Both the position numbers and the translations under genes were made by a program. From NCBI RefSeq assembly GCF_014698735.1, contig NZ_JACJTQ010000001.1, forward strand, positions 371,732 through 435,731: DNA of 64,000 nt, in the 5' to 3' direction. Within the stretch, counting starts at the first letter, position 1. Each line of letters opens with the position of its first letter. Below the pieces are notes generated by a model, which searched no databases, was not told the origin of the DNA, and saw only the letters and a program-made list of their open reading frames with translations. Below, piece by piece: positions 36,809-46,835 of this stretch. This DNA comes from Anabaena catenula FACHB-362 (GTDB taxonomy: Bacteria > Cyanobacteriota > Cyanobacteriia > Cyanobacteriales > Nostocaceae).

Positions 36809-37438
36809 ATGAGTGGTAAATTAATTGTATTTGAAGGAGTGGAAGGCTGTGGTAAAACTACTCAGATGGAGATGTGTAGTTTATGGCTAGAAAGTCAAGG
36901 CGTATCTGTGATTCTAACTCGTGAACCAGGGGGAACGGAGTTGGGTTCACATTTACGCCGACTATTACTGGAAAAATCAGAGGACAAGCCTGTTGGGGAA
37001 GTGACAGAATTACTGTTGTATGCTGCTGATAGGGCGCAACACATTGAACAGGAACTAAAGCCGAATTTAGCAGTAGGGAAATATATTTTGTGCGATCGCT
37101 ATACTGACTCTACCATTGCTTATCAAGGTTATGGCAGGGGTTTAAGTATGAGTATAATTAATCAGCTTAATAACATTGCTACCGATGGTTTAGAAAGCGA
37201 CTTGACTATTTGGCTAGATGTCGATGTCGAGGTGGGACTATCTCGCAAACGTGGTCAAGCTACACTAGACCGTATTGAACAGGAAACAATTGCTTTTCAT
37301 CGTCGTGTACAACAAGGATATACAGAATTAGCTGCAACTTACCCATCAAGAATTTTCCGAGTAGATGGAAGTTTGAGTCAAGAAGTTGTCCAAAACATGA
37401 TCCAGGAAATTTTAAAGGCGCGCTTGTTTAATTCGTAA
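36809..37438 (+). CDS. tmk: Thymidylate kinase
   Basis: A 209-residue dTMP kinase that makes dTDP for DNA synthesis. The P-loop is FEGVEGCGKTT, TREPGGTELG is the DR(E/P)GG substrate loop, and CDRYTDSTIAYQGYGRGL is the dTMP-binding stretch. Length fits the family. It is followed by holB, a frequent pairing in bacteria. Confidence 0.96.
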   Translation: MSGKLIVFEGVEGCGKTTQMEMCSLWLESQGVSVILTREPGGTELGSHLRRLLLEKSEDKPVGEVTELLLYAADRAQHIEQELKPNLAVGKYILCDRYTDSTIAYQGYGRGLSMSIINQLNNIATDGLESDLTIWLDVDVEVGLSRKRGQATLDRIEQETIAFHRRVQQGYTELAATYPSRIFRVDGSLSQEVVQNMIQEILKARLFNS

Positions 37439-37479
37439 TTGAATACTAGAGGGGCGTTGCTGAGTGAATGTATGGAATT

Positions 37480-37600
37480 TGTCTCACGCAGAGACGCAGT
37501 GAACCAGCGCTACAGGAGGGTTTCCCTCCGCAGGCGACTGGTGTTCACCGAAGGTGTGCCGGAGGCATCACCCGAAGGGAGGCTCAGAGAGTAAGAGTTT
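37480..37600. repeat. Dispersed repeat running into the holB leader
   Basis: TCTCACGCAGAGACGCAG, then a folded unit GTGAACCAG...CTGGTGTTCAC and GGGTTTCCC, lie between tmk and holB. A related CTCACGCAGAG stretch is at 57538-57580. The repeat supplies in-frame codons upstream of the holB ATG. Confidence 0.7.
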
Positions 37601-37613
37601 GAGAGTACGAATT

Positions 37614-38576
37614 ATGTTTTCACCATTAATAGGACAAAAACAAGCAATAGAATTATTAACCCAAGCTGTCAAGCAAAACCGAATTGCACCAGCTTATATG
37701 TTTGTTGGTTCTGAAGGTGTGGGAAGAAGTTTAGCCGCAAGATGTTTTATTGAATTGCTGTTTTCTAGTTCTGTAGAACCACATCAAATTCCCACTTTAC
37801 AAAACCGTATCCGTCAAGGAAATCACCCGTCTTTGTTTTGGGTAGAACCAACTTACCAATATCAAGGACAACGACTCACAGCAGCAGAAGCAGCAGAGAA
37901 AGGAGTTAAACGGAAAGCACCTCCTGTAATTCGCCTAGAACAAATTCGGGAAATTACTCAATTTCTTTCCCGTCCACCTTTGGAAGCTTCTAGAAATGTG
38001 GTTGTATTAGAACAGGCGGAAACGATGGCGGAATCGGCTGCAAATGCTTTGTTGAAAACTTTAGAAGAACCTGGACAGGCGACATTAATTTTGATTGCAC
38101 CTTCACCTGAATCTGTGTTACCAACTTTGGTATCACGCTGTCAAAAGATTCCTTTTTATCGTTTGGATAGGTCTGGGGTTGCTCAAGTATTGACACAAAC
38201 AGGAAATGAAGAGATTTTGCAGCATCCAGAAGTCTTGAGTTTAGCTGCTGGTAGTCCAGGAAGTGCGATCGCATCTTATCAGCAATTACAAACAATTCCC
38301 AGTGAGTTACTCCAACAGGTAACAAAAACACCTACATCTTATCGCAATGCCTTGGAATTAGCCAAAAAAATTGATAAAGAATTAGATACAGAAGCCCAAT
38401 TATGGTTAATTGATTATCTACAACAATCTTACTGGCAGCAAATACATCAACCAAGTATTATTGAACAATTAGAAAAAACTCGCAAAAATCTACTTTGTTA
38501 TGCTCAACCCCGCTTAGTTTGGGAATGCACATTTTTGTCAATATTTCAGATGTCGCGTAGTTACACCAACCCTTAG
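37614..38576 (+). CDS. holB: DNA polymerase III delta' subunit
   Basis: A 320-residue clamp-loader subunit from the ATG at 37614, which starts MFSPLIGQKQAIE as in the family. The upstream in-frame codons from 37554 come from a dispersed repeat. Core AAA+ features are AYMFVGSEGVGRS (a P-loop with altered Lys, typical of delta'), EQAETMAESAANALLKTLEEP, and the sensor region LPTLVSRCQKIPF. It functions with the DNA polymerase III holoenzyme. Confidence 0.93.
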   Translation: MFSPLIGQKQAIELLTQAVKQNRIAPAYMFVGSEGVGRSLAARCFIELLFSSSVEPHQIPTLQNRIRQGNHPSLFWVEPTYQYQGQRLTAAEAAEKGVKRKAPPVIRLEQIREITQFLSRPPLEASRNVVVLEQAETMAESAANALLKTLEEPGQATLILIAPSPESVLPTLVSRCQKIPFYRLDRSGVAQVLTQTGNEEILQHPEVLSLAAGSPGSAIASYQQLQTIPSELLQQVTKTPTSYRNALELAKKIDKELDTEAQLWLIDYLQQSYWQQIHQPSIIEQLEKTRKNLLCYAQPRLVWECTFLSIFQMSRSYTNP

Positions 38577-38741
<165 letters not shown>

Positions 38742-39722
38742 CTATACAAACCCAGTCTTAAAAACTCGTCCAATTACTTCTTCTACAGGTGGTTCAGTTA
38801 CTGTTAAATCAATAACTTCCAAATCAGCTAAAATTTGTGATACGGTGCTGGTAAGTGCCTCTCGCTGGACTATAAACCGCACGGCTCGACCTTCTAAAAG
38901 TTGGATATCACCATAGGACATAAGTTTTTCTGCTGGTAGTGCTTGAGCTAATTCGACATAGATTTCTCGGTAAGGGGCGAAGTTTTCCAATAGTCCATCT
39001 AAGCTACCATCATACATTAATTTTCCTTGGTGAATTACCAGCACTCTTTGGCATAAAGCTGTGATATCCGCCATGTAATGACTTGTTAATAATACAGTCG
39101 CTTGATAAAGCTGATTGTAATCTTTTAAAAAGTCGCGGACTCCAACTTGAGCATTTACATCTAATCCTAAAGTTGGCTCATCTAAAAATAAAACTTGGGG
39201 ACGGTGTAAAAGTGCTGCTAACAGTTCGGCTTTCATCCGTTCACCTAATGAAAGTTTTCTGACTGGTTGGTTAAGCTTCCCTTCTAAAGAAAGCATTTCT
39301 GTTAATTCACCAACTCGACGATGAAATTCTTTATCAGAAATGTTGTAAACTGCGGCGTTAATTTTTAGAGAATCTAATGCGGGTAAATCCCAAATTAACT
39401 GCTGTTTTTGTCCCATCACTAAGGTGATTTTTTGCAAAAATGCTTCTTGACGACGAAAGGGAACTTGTCCAGCTACTCTGACTGTACCGCTAGAAGGATG
39501 AATTAGCCCTGTGAGCATTTTCAGGGTAGTGGTTTTACCAGCACCATTTGGTCCCAAAAAACCAACTACTTCACCGGGAGCAATTTCAAATGATACATCC
39601 TGAACTGCGTTAATGTGCCGATAGGTACGGTGAAAAAAGTGGGTGATGGTTCCACGAATACCCGGCTCTTTAATGGCTACTGGATAAGATTTACTCAGGT
39701 TTTCAGCGATGATAATTGACAT
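38742..39722 (-). CDS. ABC-2-type exporter ATPase
   Basis: A 326-residue ATPase of the ABC-2/NatA type. Walker A is GPNGAGKTTTLKMLTGL, the signature LSLGERMKAEL, and Walker B VLFLDEPTLGLD, followed by LTSHYMADITALCQRV. The C-terminal 90 residues are the extra strand domain of this class. No permease is adjacent in the window, so the substrate is unknown. Confidence 0.88.
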   Translation of the reverse strand: MSIIIAENLSKSYPVAIKEPGIRGTITHFFHRTYRHINAVQDVSFEIAPGEVVGFLGPNGAGKTTTLKMLTGLIHPSSGTVRVAGQVPFRRQEAFLQKITLVMGQKQQLIWDLPALDSLKINAAVYNISDKEFHRRVGELTEMLSLEGKLNQPVRKLSLGERMKAELLAALLHRPQVLFLDEPTLGLDVNAQVGVRDFLKDYNQLYQATVLLTSHYMADITALCQRVLVIHQGKLMYDGSLDGLLENFAPYREIYVELAQALPAEKLMSYGDIQLLEGRAVRFIVQREALTSTVSQILADLEVIDLTVTEPPVEEVIGRVFKTGFV

Positions 39723-39943
39723 AAAAAATTATTTCCTTCTACCTTATGCCTTCTGCTTTCTGATTTCTGCCTCCTACTAAGGATCGCACAGATGGTGTTC
39801 AGAAAGCTTCTCTCTAGTGGAATCATTTTTTACTAATTCTTGACGATGCTGTAAATAATCCCTCAGCCAATTATAAGTATAATTTAATTAATGACTTAAG
39901 AAGGTTGTGGGGTATCCCCATCAATAAAAGTAATATAGAAGTA

Positions 39944-41617
39944 TCATTTATAACCTGGTTTATAATAACAAAATTTTGAACTCAAAATAGTGCGATCGCG
40001 CCCCACTTGCTTGGCTTGATATAGTGCTTGATCAGCTGCTTCAAATAATTCCTTTAAACCTAGAGAGGCTTGAGGGATAATACAGGCAATTCCTAAACTA
40101 ATTGTTACCTTAGCTACATTTATTTCTTGACTATATTTAGTGAAGCTAGGAATTTTAATGTGCCATAATTTGACTTTTTCTCTAATTTCTTCCGCAATTA
40201 TTATCGCTCCTTTAGCGTCAGTCTGTGGTAAAATTACAACAAATTCTTCACCACCATAACGAGCAACTAAATCATCTGCTCGTTTGATTACTGAATTAAT
40301 TGCTTGAGCAACTTGACTTAAACAATCATCTCCAGCTTGATGTCCATAGGTATCATTAAAAAGTTTAAATTTATCTATATCTGCTAATATCAAGGCTATG
40401 GGTTCTTGGGTACTTTCCATTCTTTCCCATTCTAATTGGAAGCGATTATCAAAATACCTCCGGTTAGCAATTTGAGTCAGTTTATCAATATTCACTAAAA
40501 TTTTTAATTTTTCATTTTCTTCTTCTAGTTTTGCTAAACGAATATAAGTATTATTTTCTGCTATTAAGTTTTCTTTTTGAAAAAATAAACGATACATTTC
40601 ACAAGCAGGTTGAAAATTATCACTTCCTAATTTTTTAATAAGTCCCAAACTATCTAATTTATAAATTAAATTCGCAGATATATGGGTGGATTTTTGGGAA
40701 TTTATAATTTGATCAAAAGCTTTAGATAATTCTTTATTACTTTGTAATATCGTCAATAAATACCTTAAATGATTACTATAAATGCCGTTGTGGCTGATAG
40801 CAGTTGCTAGTAGTTCTGGAAAAGAAATTTTTTGTTGCTGGAGATGATATAAACTTAGATGAATTAAATAAGGATGTCCACCAACAAGCTCCATTAATTG
40901 TTTTACTGCACTACTATCAAACCAATTCAGTTCGTGTCGTCTAGCAAATTCTGTTACTTGCTCTGCATTAAATTCTGGTATTTTTAAGCATAACCCCACA
41001 TTAAAGGGAGATTGATTTACATTTAAAGGAATATAAACTTCTGTAGAGTGAATTACTACCAGACGCAATTTTTGCCAAATTTTAGTTTGTTTGGCTTTTT
41101 CATGCCAACTTCTTAACAAAGGCAAAAAATCCTTAGCAATTTGCAGATGTTCAAAAATATAATTGACTTCATTCAGAACTAACACTAATGGACTCTGAAT
41201 GTGTTTTAATAAATATCCCTCAAAATAAACTGAAGCACTAACTTTACTCCCGATGTCCTCATCCCAATAATCGTTTAGATTTGGTGTAAGGGACAACTGA
41301 CGAGCAATATTAATACAAAACCAGCGCAAAAATTTGTCAAGACTAGTAAAAATTTGGCTATCTGCCTGTTGAAAATCTATACTCACTATTAGGTATCCTT
41401 GATTCATGGCTTGGTGAATTAACCGTAACATCAAGGAACTTTTGCCCATATTGCAAGATGCTCTAATGCGTAGTAATCCCCCAGGTTTGCTCAACTCTTT
41501 ATAAGCATCACTTTCAATTGGAGGACGTTCAATGTAAAATCGGGAATTGAATGGCAGCGGATCACCAGGTAAAGGGATATTTTCCTCCATTTGGAATATA
41601 CCTTGTTGATTTAACAT
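39944..41617 (-). CDS. AAA_35-like ATPase fused to GGDEF diguanylate cyclase
   Basis: A 557-residue protein. The N-terminal half resembles the cyanobacterial AAA_35 module: FNSRFYIERPPIESDAYKEL, then a P-loop form CNMGKSSLMLRL, then LVLVLNEVNYIF as Walker B-like. A coiled coil near residues 350-380 links to a GGDEF domain with DIDKFKLFND and the intact active site GGEEF. It should make cyclic di-GMP under control of a nucleotide-dependent sensor. No EAL domain is attached. Confidence 0.82.
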   Translation of the reverse strand: MLNQQGIFQMEENIPLPGDPLPFNSRFYIERPPIESDAYKELSKPGGLLRIRASCNMGKSSLMLRLIHQAMNQGYLIVSIDFQQADSQIFTSLDKFLRWFCINIARQLSLTPNLNDYWDEDIGSKVSASVYFEGYLLKHIQSPLVLVLNEVNYIFEHLQIAKDFLPLLRSWHEKAKQTKIWQKLRLVVIHSTEVYIPLNVNQSPFNVGLCLKIPEFNAEQVTEFARRHELNWFDSSAVKQLMELVGGHPYLIHLSLYHLQQQKISFPELLATAISHNGIYSNHLRYLLTILQSNKELSKAFDQIINSQKSTHISANLIYKLDSLGLIKKLGSDNFQPACEMYRLFFQKENLIAENNTYIRLAKLEEENEKLKILVNIDKLTQIANRRYFDNRFQLEWERMESTQEPIALILADIDKFKLFNDTYGHQAGDDCLSQVAQAINSVIKRADDLVARYGGEEFVVILPQTDAKGAIIIAEEIREKVKLWHIKIPSFTKYSQEINVAKVTISLGIACIIPQASLGLKELFEAADQALYQAKQVGRDRTILSSKFCYYKPGYK

Positions 41618-41674
41618 GAATATTTGTTTGTCAACTGAAATTAATGTGATATTACATCCATCAATTCAAAATAA

Positions 41675-41781
41675 TTACAGCAGAATTCAGGAGTCAGGAG
41701 TCAGGAGTCAGGAGTAAAACTGGCTTGGTGTATAGGTTTCAATTTTGATTCTGTACCTCATTGATCTGCAATCTGCTGTAT
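41675..41781. mobile_element. MITE-like palindromic element, copy 2
   Basis: Same unit as at 25420-25526: left end TTACAGCAGAATTCAG, GGAGTCA repeats, TGGCTTGGTGTATAGG, and right end CTGCAATCTGCTGTA. It lies between the GGDEF gene and the AarF gene. Confidence 0.7.
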
Positions 41782-41892
41782 TTAGGTATAATTATCTAAG
41801 TAATCTGAGCTTATGTTAGCCCCTTGTGAAAATTATATATAAAAGTTAACATTTGCCATCTGGTATTGCCCACCGTAGCTAAGTTAATTAAG

Positions 41893-43536
41893 TTACCTTA
41901 AACGTCCTGAGCGCAAAATACTAATAATTAACCACAAGCCTAACAAACTAGCCGCAGCAAATAGAACATTACTAACAAATGATAACTGAGATGTTTGAGC
42001 TTGACTAGAAATAATAGCTGCACCCATAATCAGGGAACCTACTAATATACTAAAAGAAAGCCGGTTAGCGACATCATCCATTGTCCGGCGCATACCGTCT
42101 AAACCCTGAAGTGATAAGTTCCACTGAAAGGTTTCTGATGTTACACGGTCTAAGAATAGTTCAATTTGGCGGGGAGATTGTAAAGAGAGACTTTTGATAT
42201 CTAAAGCGGTGCGTAAGAGCGATCGCACTGGATTATCTCCCAATAACTGCTGACGAAACAAGTCTGTGATTAATGGCTTAATTTCATCAAATAAATTCAC
42301 TTCTGGGTTAAAGGTACGCGCTACCCCTTCTAAATTTGCTAAGGTTTTAGCATACAAGCCCATATTGCTAGGTAAGCGAATTTTATTATTGCGGGCAATT
42401 TGTAAAATTTCATAAATTATCTGACTGAAATTGATATCAGTCAAGCTGGCATTGTAGTATTTTCGCAACATCCGGTCATAATCATTTTCTAACCGGGACA
42501 AAATGACTGGTTGAGCAGAATCTGAAAGTTGTAAAGTTAACTGAGCGCACCTCTGAGCATCTAAATCTACAATTGCTAACAACATTTCTGTTAAGATTTG
42601 CTGGGTGCGGGGATCAAGTCTGCCCACCATACCACAGTCTAACAGCGCCACACGTCCTGATGTGAGATAAAACAAGTTACCTGGATGGGGATCAGCGTGA
42701 AAAAAGCCATCAATATATAGTTGCTGAAAAAATACTCTAAATAATAAGGTAGTGATCGCCGTTCGTTTGGCGACAGCATCTTTAGGATCTTCCTTGCTTA
42801 AATCGGCTGACAGCAGGGGAACCCCATCTAGCCACTCCATCACCAATAATTTTTCTGTTGTCAAATCCCAGTCAATTTCTGCAACTACTATTTGTGTGGG
42901 ATCATACCAACGACTTTGGGATAAGTTACGCCGTAGTTGGTCTGTAAAACCTGCTTCTCGTGTAAAGTCTAATTCAGCTTCTAGGGCTTTAGTAAATTCT
43001 TCAGCAGTGGATTTGATGTCGTAATTTTGGCCAAAATCAGTCCGCGCGACTAAATCCGCGATCCCTTGAATTAAAGCAATATCTTGAGCAATCGTCGCAT
43101 CGATTCCCGGACGTTGGACTTTAAGAGCAACTTCCCTTCCGTCTGCTAAAGTGGCGCGATGGGTTTGAGCAATTGATCCCGCCGCTACTGGGACATGATT
43201 AATTGTGTTGAAGGTTTCTTCTAGTGGGCGTTTTAGCTGTTTACGGATCACTACTTCTACTTCAGACCAAGGAACTGGCGGTACTTCGTCTTGAAGAGTT
43301 GAGAGTTCTTCAATGTAACCAGCGCTAAGTAAATCTGGACGGGTAGAAAGTAGCTGTCCGAGTTTGACATAAACTGGCCCCAAATCCACCAAGATGTTTT
43401 TTAAGACCGCAGGTGTAGGTAGTTGGGGTTGATCAGCTTTACCACCGGTGAGCAACCTTCGCATATAGTCCCAGCCGTTGCGGAGGACTACTTCAATAAT
43501 TTCTCGTTGTCGGGGAACAGTTTGGGTTAGGAACAT
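41893..43536 (-). CDS. AarF/UbiB/ABC1 kinase-like protein
   Basis: A 547-residue atypical kinase. The KxGQ motif is VKLGQLLSTRPDLL, the Ala-rich loop VPVAAGSIAQTHRA is followed by ALKVQRPGI, and the catalytic/metal motifs are DGFFHADPHPGNLFY and LLDCGMVGRL. Two C-terminal hydrophobic helices anchor it in the membrane. Family members act in prenylquinone metabolism or plastid-type lipid homeostasis. Cyanobacteria carry several, so the specific role is not assigned. Confidence 0.9.
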   Translation of the reverse strand: MFLTQTVPRQREIIEVVLRNGWDYMRRLLTGGKADQPQLPTPAVLKNILVDLGPVYVKLGQLLSTRPDLLSAGYIEELSTLQDEVPPVPWSEVEVVIRKQLKRPLEETFNTINHVPVAAGSIAQTHRATLADGREVALKVQRPGIDATIAQDIALIQGIADLVARTDFGQNYDIKSTAEEFTKALEAELDFTREAGFTDQLRRNLSQSRWYDPTQIVVAEIDWDLTTEKLLVMEWLDGVPLLSADLSKEDPKDAVAKRTAITTLLFRVFFQQLYIDGFFHADPHPGNLFYLTSGRVALLDCGMVGRLDPRTQQILTEMLLAIVDLDAQRCAQLTLQLSDSAQPVILSRLENDYDRMLRKYYNASLTDINFSQIIYEILQIARNNKIRLPSNMGLYAKTLANLEGVARTFNPEVNLFDEIKPLITDLFRQQLLGDNPVRSLLRTALDIKSLSLQSPRQIELFLDRVTSETFQWNLSLQGLDGMRRTMDDVANRLSFSILVGSLIMGAAIISSQAQTSQLSFVSNVLFAAASLLGLWLIISILRSGRLR

Positions 43537-43794
43537 TTTTTGGGAAATGAAGACAAAAAATTAAAGATTAAAAATTAAAACTTAAAAATTTCAAAAAAAC
43601 TCTTGCCTACTGGTTTTTTACCCATTATCTTTGATTAAGAAATATGTTTTTGTTTAACAAAAAGTGAATTTCATAGTGATCCCCAAGATTCAAGGCTCAA
43701 AGTTGTTGCTTAAGCTAAATGTCACAGAATACTATAGACAATCTAGTTATAATTGGGAACAAGACTTTTGAGCCTCTACCAAGGGTGTTAACTT

Positions 43795-44859
43795 TTACAA
43801 TAGGTTAGTAAACCGGGGATCACTTTGCAGGATTTTGAGGATCTGCTTAATTTCTTGGGTACGTTCCTTTTTTACTATCAGGGTAACATTGCGATCGCGC
43901 ACAATGACCACATCATCTAGCCCAATAGTCACAACTACATCATCTGGATTGGAGGCATAAATAATCGCTCCCTCAGTATCTAGTCCTACATGAGTAGCTA
44001 ATTCAACATTAGGATGATTTTCTTTTTTGAGTAAGCGTTCGATCGCATTCCAATCGCCTAAATCATCCCAACCAAATTCCACTGGTAAAACATATGCTAG
44101 ACTTGTTTTTTCCATCAACGCGTAATCTATACTTTTTTTAGGCAACCGGGGGTATATATCAGGGCCTTGTTGCTCTAAGGGTTCGATAATTTCTGAGGCA
44201 TGGGTACGCAGTTCTTCCAGAACGACTCCAGCCCGGAAGACGAACATACCACTATTCCAGCTAAATTGTCCCGTAGATAAAAAAGTTTCTGCCGTTTCCC
44301 GGTTGGGCTTTTCAGTAAAGCGGTTGACGTGATAAGCTGGCAACGCATTAAAGCTACCAATCTTTTCACCTTGTTCAATGTAGCCGTAACCAGTTGATGG
44401 GAAAGTAGGCTTGATCCCCAACGTGACAATCGCTGCTGTGCTAGTCGCAAGCTCGGTAGCTGCACTCAAGGTATGTACAAACGCATCTTGATCAGCAATC
44501 CAGTGGTCAGCAGGGAAAAAGCCAATTACAGCATCTTCTCCGTAACGCTTTTTAATTTCCAAACTTGTCCAAGCAACGGCAGCAGCTGTATCCCTACCTT
44601 CTGATTCGATCAGCAAATTTTGCTCTGGTAGATTGGGTAGTTGTTCTCGTACTCCTTGAGCTATTTGACTAGAAGTAATTACCCACAGGTGATCCCAACC
44701 ACCTGCAAGTGTTAGTAGTCGATCAGCAGTTCCTTGGAGTAAGCTTCTAGAACTACCATCGAGACTTAAAAATTGCTTGGGTCGGTTGCGGCGACTGAGA
44801 GGCCAAAAACGCTCACCTTTGCCGCCGGCAAGAATTACAGGGATCAGTAAACTATTCAT
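43795..44859 (-). CDS. Mannose-1-phosphate guanylyltransferase
   Basis: A 354-residue GDP-mannose pyrophosphorylase from the ATG at 44859, which begins MNSLLIPVILAGGKGERFWP, the nucleotide-binding signature at its usual place. A longer frame from 44904 adds 15 residues without support. Other motifs are PKQFLSLDG, ESEGRDTAAAVAWTSL, FFPADHWI, RFTEKP, and FGWDDLGDW. Only the nucleotidyltransferase part is present, with no isomerase domain. The product GDP-mannose feeds polysaccharide synthesis. Confidence 0.9.
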   Translation of the reverse strand: MNSLLIPVILAGGKGERFWPLSRRNRPKQFLSLDGSSRSLLQGTADRLLTLAGGWDHLWVITSSQIAQGVREQLPNLPEQNLLIESEGRDTAAAVAWTSLEIKKRYGEDAVIGFFPADHWIADQDAFVHTLSAATELATSTAAIVTLGIKPTFPSTGYGYIEQGEKIGSFNALPAYHVNRFTEKPNRETAETFLSTGQFSWNSGMFVFRAGVVLEELRTHASEIIEPLEQQGPDIYPRLPKKSIDYALMEKTSLAYVLPVEFGWDDLGDWNAIERLLKKENHPNVELATHVGLDTEGAIIYASNPDDVVVTIGLDDVVIVRDRNVTLIVKKERTQEIKQILKILQSDPRFTNLL

Positions 44860-45079
44860 GTTGTCATATACACCTGTTGCAGAACAATACAAGTGTACAT
44901 TCATTCAATTTTGGTTGGGATAGTGTTTTTTAAATGTTTTATTTATCACCTAGTTAAAACTAAGAGGGCTACCGTACCCAAAAAATCTAAACTCGGCTTT
45001 TCGGAAATCTAAAATTCTTACAGATACATATTACTCTGGCAAAATTTGTAGCTTGGATTAACATACCTTTAGGGAGTGG

Positions 45080-46615
45080 TTGAGTGGGGAGAGAATTGTG
45101 ATAAAACAAGTTCAATGGTCGGAAAATCAAGTTATACCTCAGCAAGTACCAGCTTTAGATCCAGGAGTGCGATCGCCACAATTTCCACGGACAGAAAATC
45201 AGGTCATACCTCAACAAGTCCCAGAATCAGAGGCAGAGGCAATCCCAAAGCCGCCAATAAATGATTCTCGGAATGTCATCGATTCAGTGGGTGCGCTTCC
45301 TAACCAGATATATGAGCGGTTGGGTTTGACGATGCCCCACTGGCTACTGTGGATATTAACCTTTGTTTTAGGGATCATTTTATCCGGGTTGCTAGTATCA
45401 AGTTTAGCACTTTGGACTCCTCTGTGGAGTAATTTAGATCAGGTCAAAGATGATGATTTTGCCTCTAATACTAAAGATCAGGTAAAAGTACCTGGGTCTT
45501 TATGGAGTACACTCTCCAATCACCACCATAAGTACCAACTAACAAAACCCATGAACATTTTAGTTATGGGTATTGAACCAGTTAAGGGTACTGTTGATGG
45601 CTCCCCAGAAAGTTTTGCCGGTAGCAGCGATACGATGTTACTAATACGGCTAAATCCCAGCGATCAATCTATTCGCGTGCTTTCAATTCCCAGAGGGACG
45701 ATGATCTCGATCCCCGAACAGGGACTAACTCAGGTATCTGAAGCTAATGCCAAAGGTGGTCCAGTATTAGCCGCACGGGTAGTTAGCCGCACCTTGAACA
45801 ATGCGCCCATTGATCGCTATATTCGCATCTCTACTAGTGGACTGAGACAATTAGTTGATCAGTTGGGTGGGGTAGATGTATTTGTACCCCAAGAGATGAA
45901 TTATAAAGATCAAGCAGGTGGTTTATCGGTAAATTTAGTCAGTGGTTGGCAGACTCTTAATGGTGAACAAGCCGAATTATTTGCCAGATTTAGGGAAACA
46001 GGTTTAGGGGATCTACCACGAGTGCAGCGACAACAAGCACTCATAACCGCTTTGCTGCAACAAATGAATAGTCCCACAGTTTTACCCAGGTTGCCCCAAT
46101 TAACTCGCATTATGCGAAAGTATTTTGACACCAACCTGAAAATGCAAGAAATGATGGCGTTGGCTCATTTTGCCGAGAAGGTAGAGCGGGATAATTTTCA
46201 ATTAACCATGTTACCAGGTACATTCAGCAAATTCAGTAAAGACCCCAATAGCTATTGGCTGAATATGAATGGACAACAAAGCTTATTGAATGATTATGTT
46301 GGGGTGAATGTACCCGGTCTGAAGCCAGATTTAAGACCTGTGTATCGCCTCAAAATTGCTATTCAAAATGCTTCCAATCAACCTCAGTTAACGGAACAAG
46401 TTATTACCTATCTCAAACAAAAAGGTTTTACAAATATTTACACCGTTCCTGATTGGCCTGATACCCAACGTCAAACTCAAATAATTGTCCAGAAAGGAAC
46501 TCATCAAACAGGAGTTGACTTACAACAAGTCTTAGGCTTGGGTCAAATCGACGTGTCAGCAACTGGAGATTTAGAATCTGACTTGACAATTCGGATTGGT
46601 AAAGATTGGAAATAG
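45080..46615 (+). CDS. LytR-CpsA-Psr (LCP) family protein
   Basis: A 511-residue membrane-anchored protein that starts at TTG with AGGGAG before it. A cytoplasmic Pro/Gln-rich segment of about 75 residues leads to one membrane helix (WLLWILTFVLGIILSGLL). The LCP domain has MNILVMGIE, SDTMLLIRLNPSDQSIRVLSIPR-type strands and LARFRETGLGDLPRVQRQQ, and a C-terminal LytR_C domain follows (IQNASNQPQLTEQVITYL). LCP enzymes transfer polymers to the cell wall. It is divergent from the guanylyltransferase gene. Confidence 0.9.
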   Translation: MSGERIVIKQVQWSENQVIPQQVPALDPGVRSPQFPRTENQVIPQQVPESEAEAIPKPPINDSRNVIDSVGALPNQIYERLGLTMPHWLLWILTFVLGIILSGLLVSSLALWTPLWSNLDQVKDDDFASNTKDQVKVPGSLWSTLSNHHHKYQLTKPMNILVMGIEPVKGTVDGSPESFAGSSDTMLLIRLNPSDQSIRVLSIPRGTMISIPEQGLTQVSEANAKGGPVLAARVVSRTLNNAPIDRYIRISTSGLRQLVDQLGGVDVFVPQEMNYKDQAGGLSVNLVSGWQTLNGEQAELFARFRETGLGDLPRVQRQQALITALLQQMNSPTVLPRLPQLTRIMRKYFDTNLKMQEMMALAHFAEKVERDNFQLTMLPGTFSKFSKDPNSYWLNMNGQQSLLNDYVGVNVPGLKPDLRPVYRLKIAIQNASNQPQLTEQVITYLKQKGFTNIYTVPDWPDTQRQTQIIVQKGTHQTGVDLQQVLGLGQIDVSATGDLESDLTIRIGKDWK

Positions 46616-46769
46616 TCATTGGTTATTGGTCATTAGTCATTAGTCATTGGTCATTGGTGATTGGTCATTGGTCATTGGTGATTGGTCATTGGTCATTGGT
46701 CATTGGTCATTGGTCATTGGTCATTGGTCATTGGTCATTGGTCATTGGTCATTGGTCATTGGTCATTGG
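46614..46769. repeat. GGTCATT heptamer array, about 22 units
   Basis: Tandem TCATTGG units with a few GGTGATT and AGTCATT variants begin within the stop codon of the LCP gene and end 66 bases before the pentapeptide gene. This is the longest simple array in the window. Confidence 0.95.
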
Positions 46770-46835
46770 CAAAAAAAAGTAATAGTAAGGGTTTAGCATT
46801 GCGCTTTACCCCTACAAAAGAAAATTAATAAACTT

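Noticed and set aside
37554..37613. N-terminal extension of holB
   Set aside because: The codons derive from a repeat; the family start MFSPLIGQ is at 37614.
46614..46769. Possible CRISPR or origin iterons
   Set aside because: There are no spacers and no replication gene nearby; it is a microsatellite-like heptamer array.
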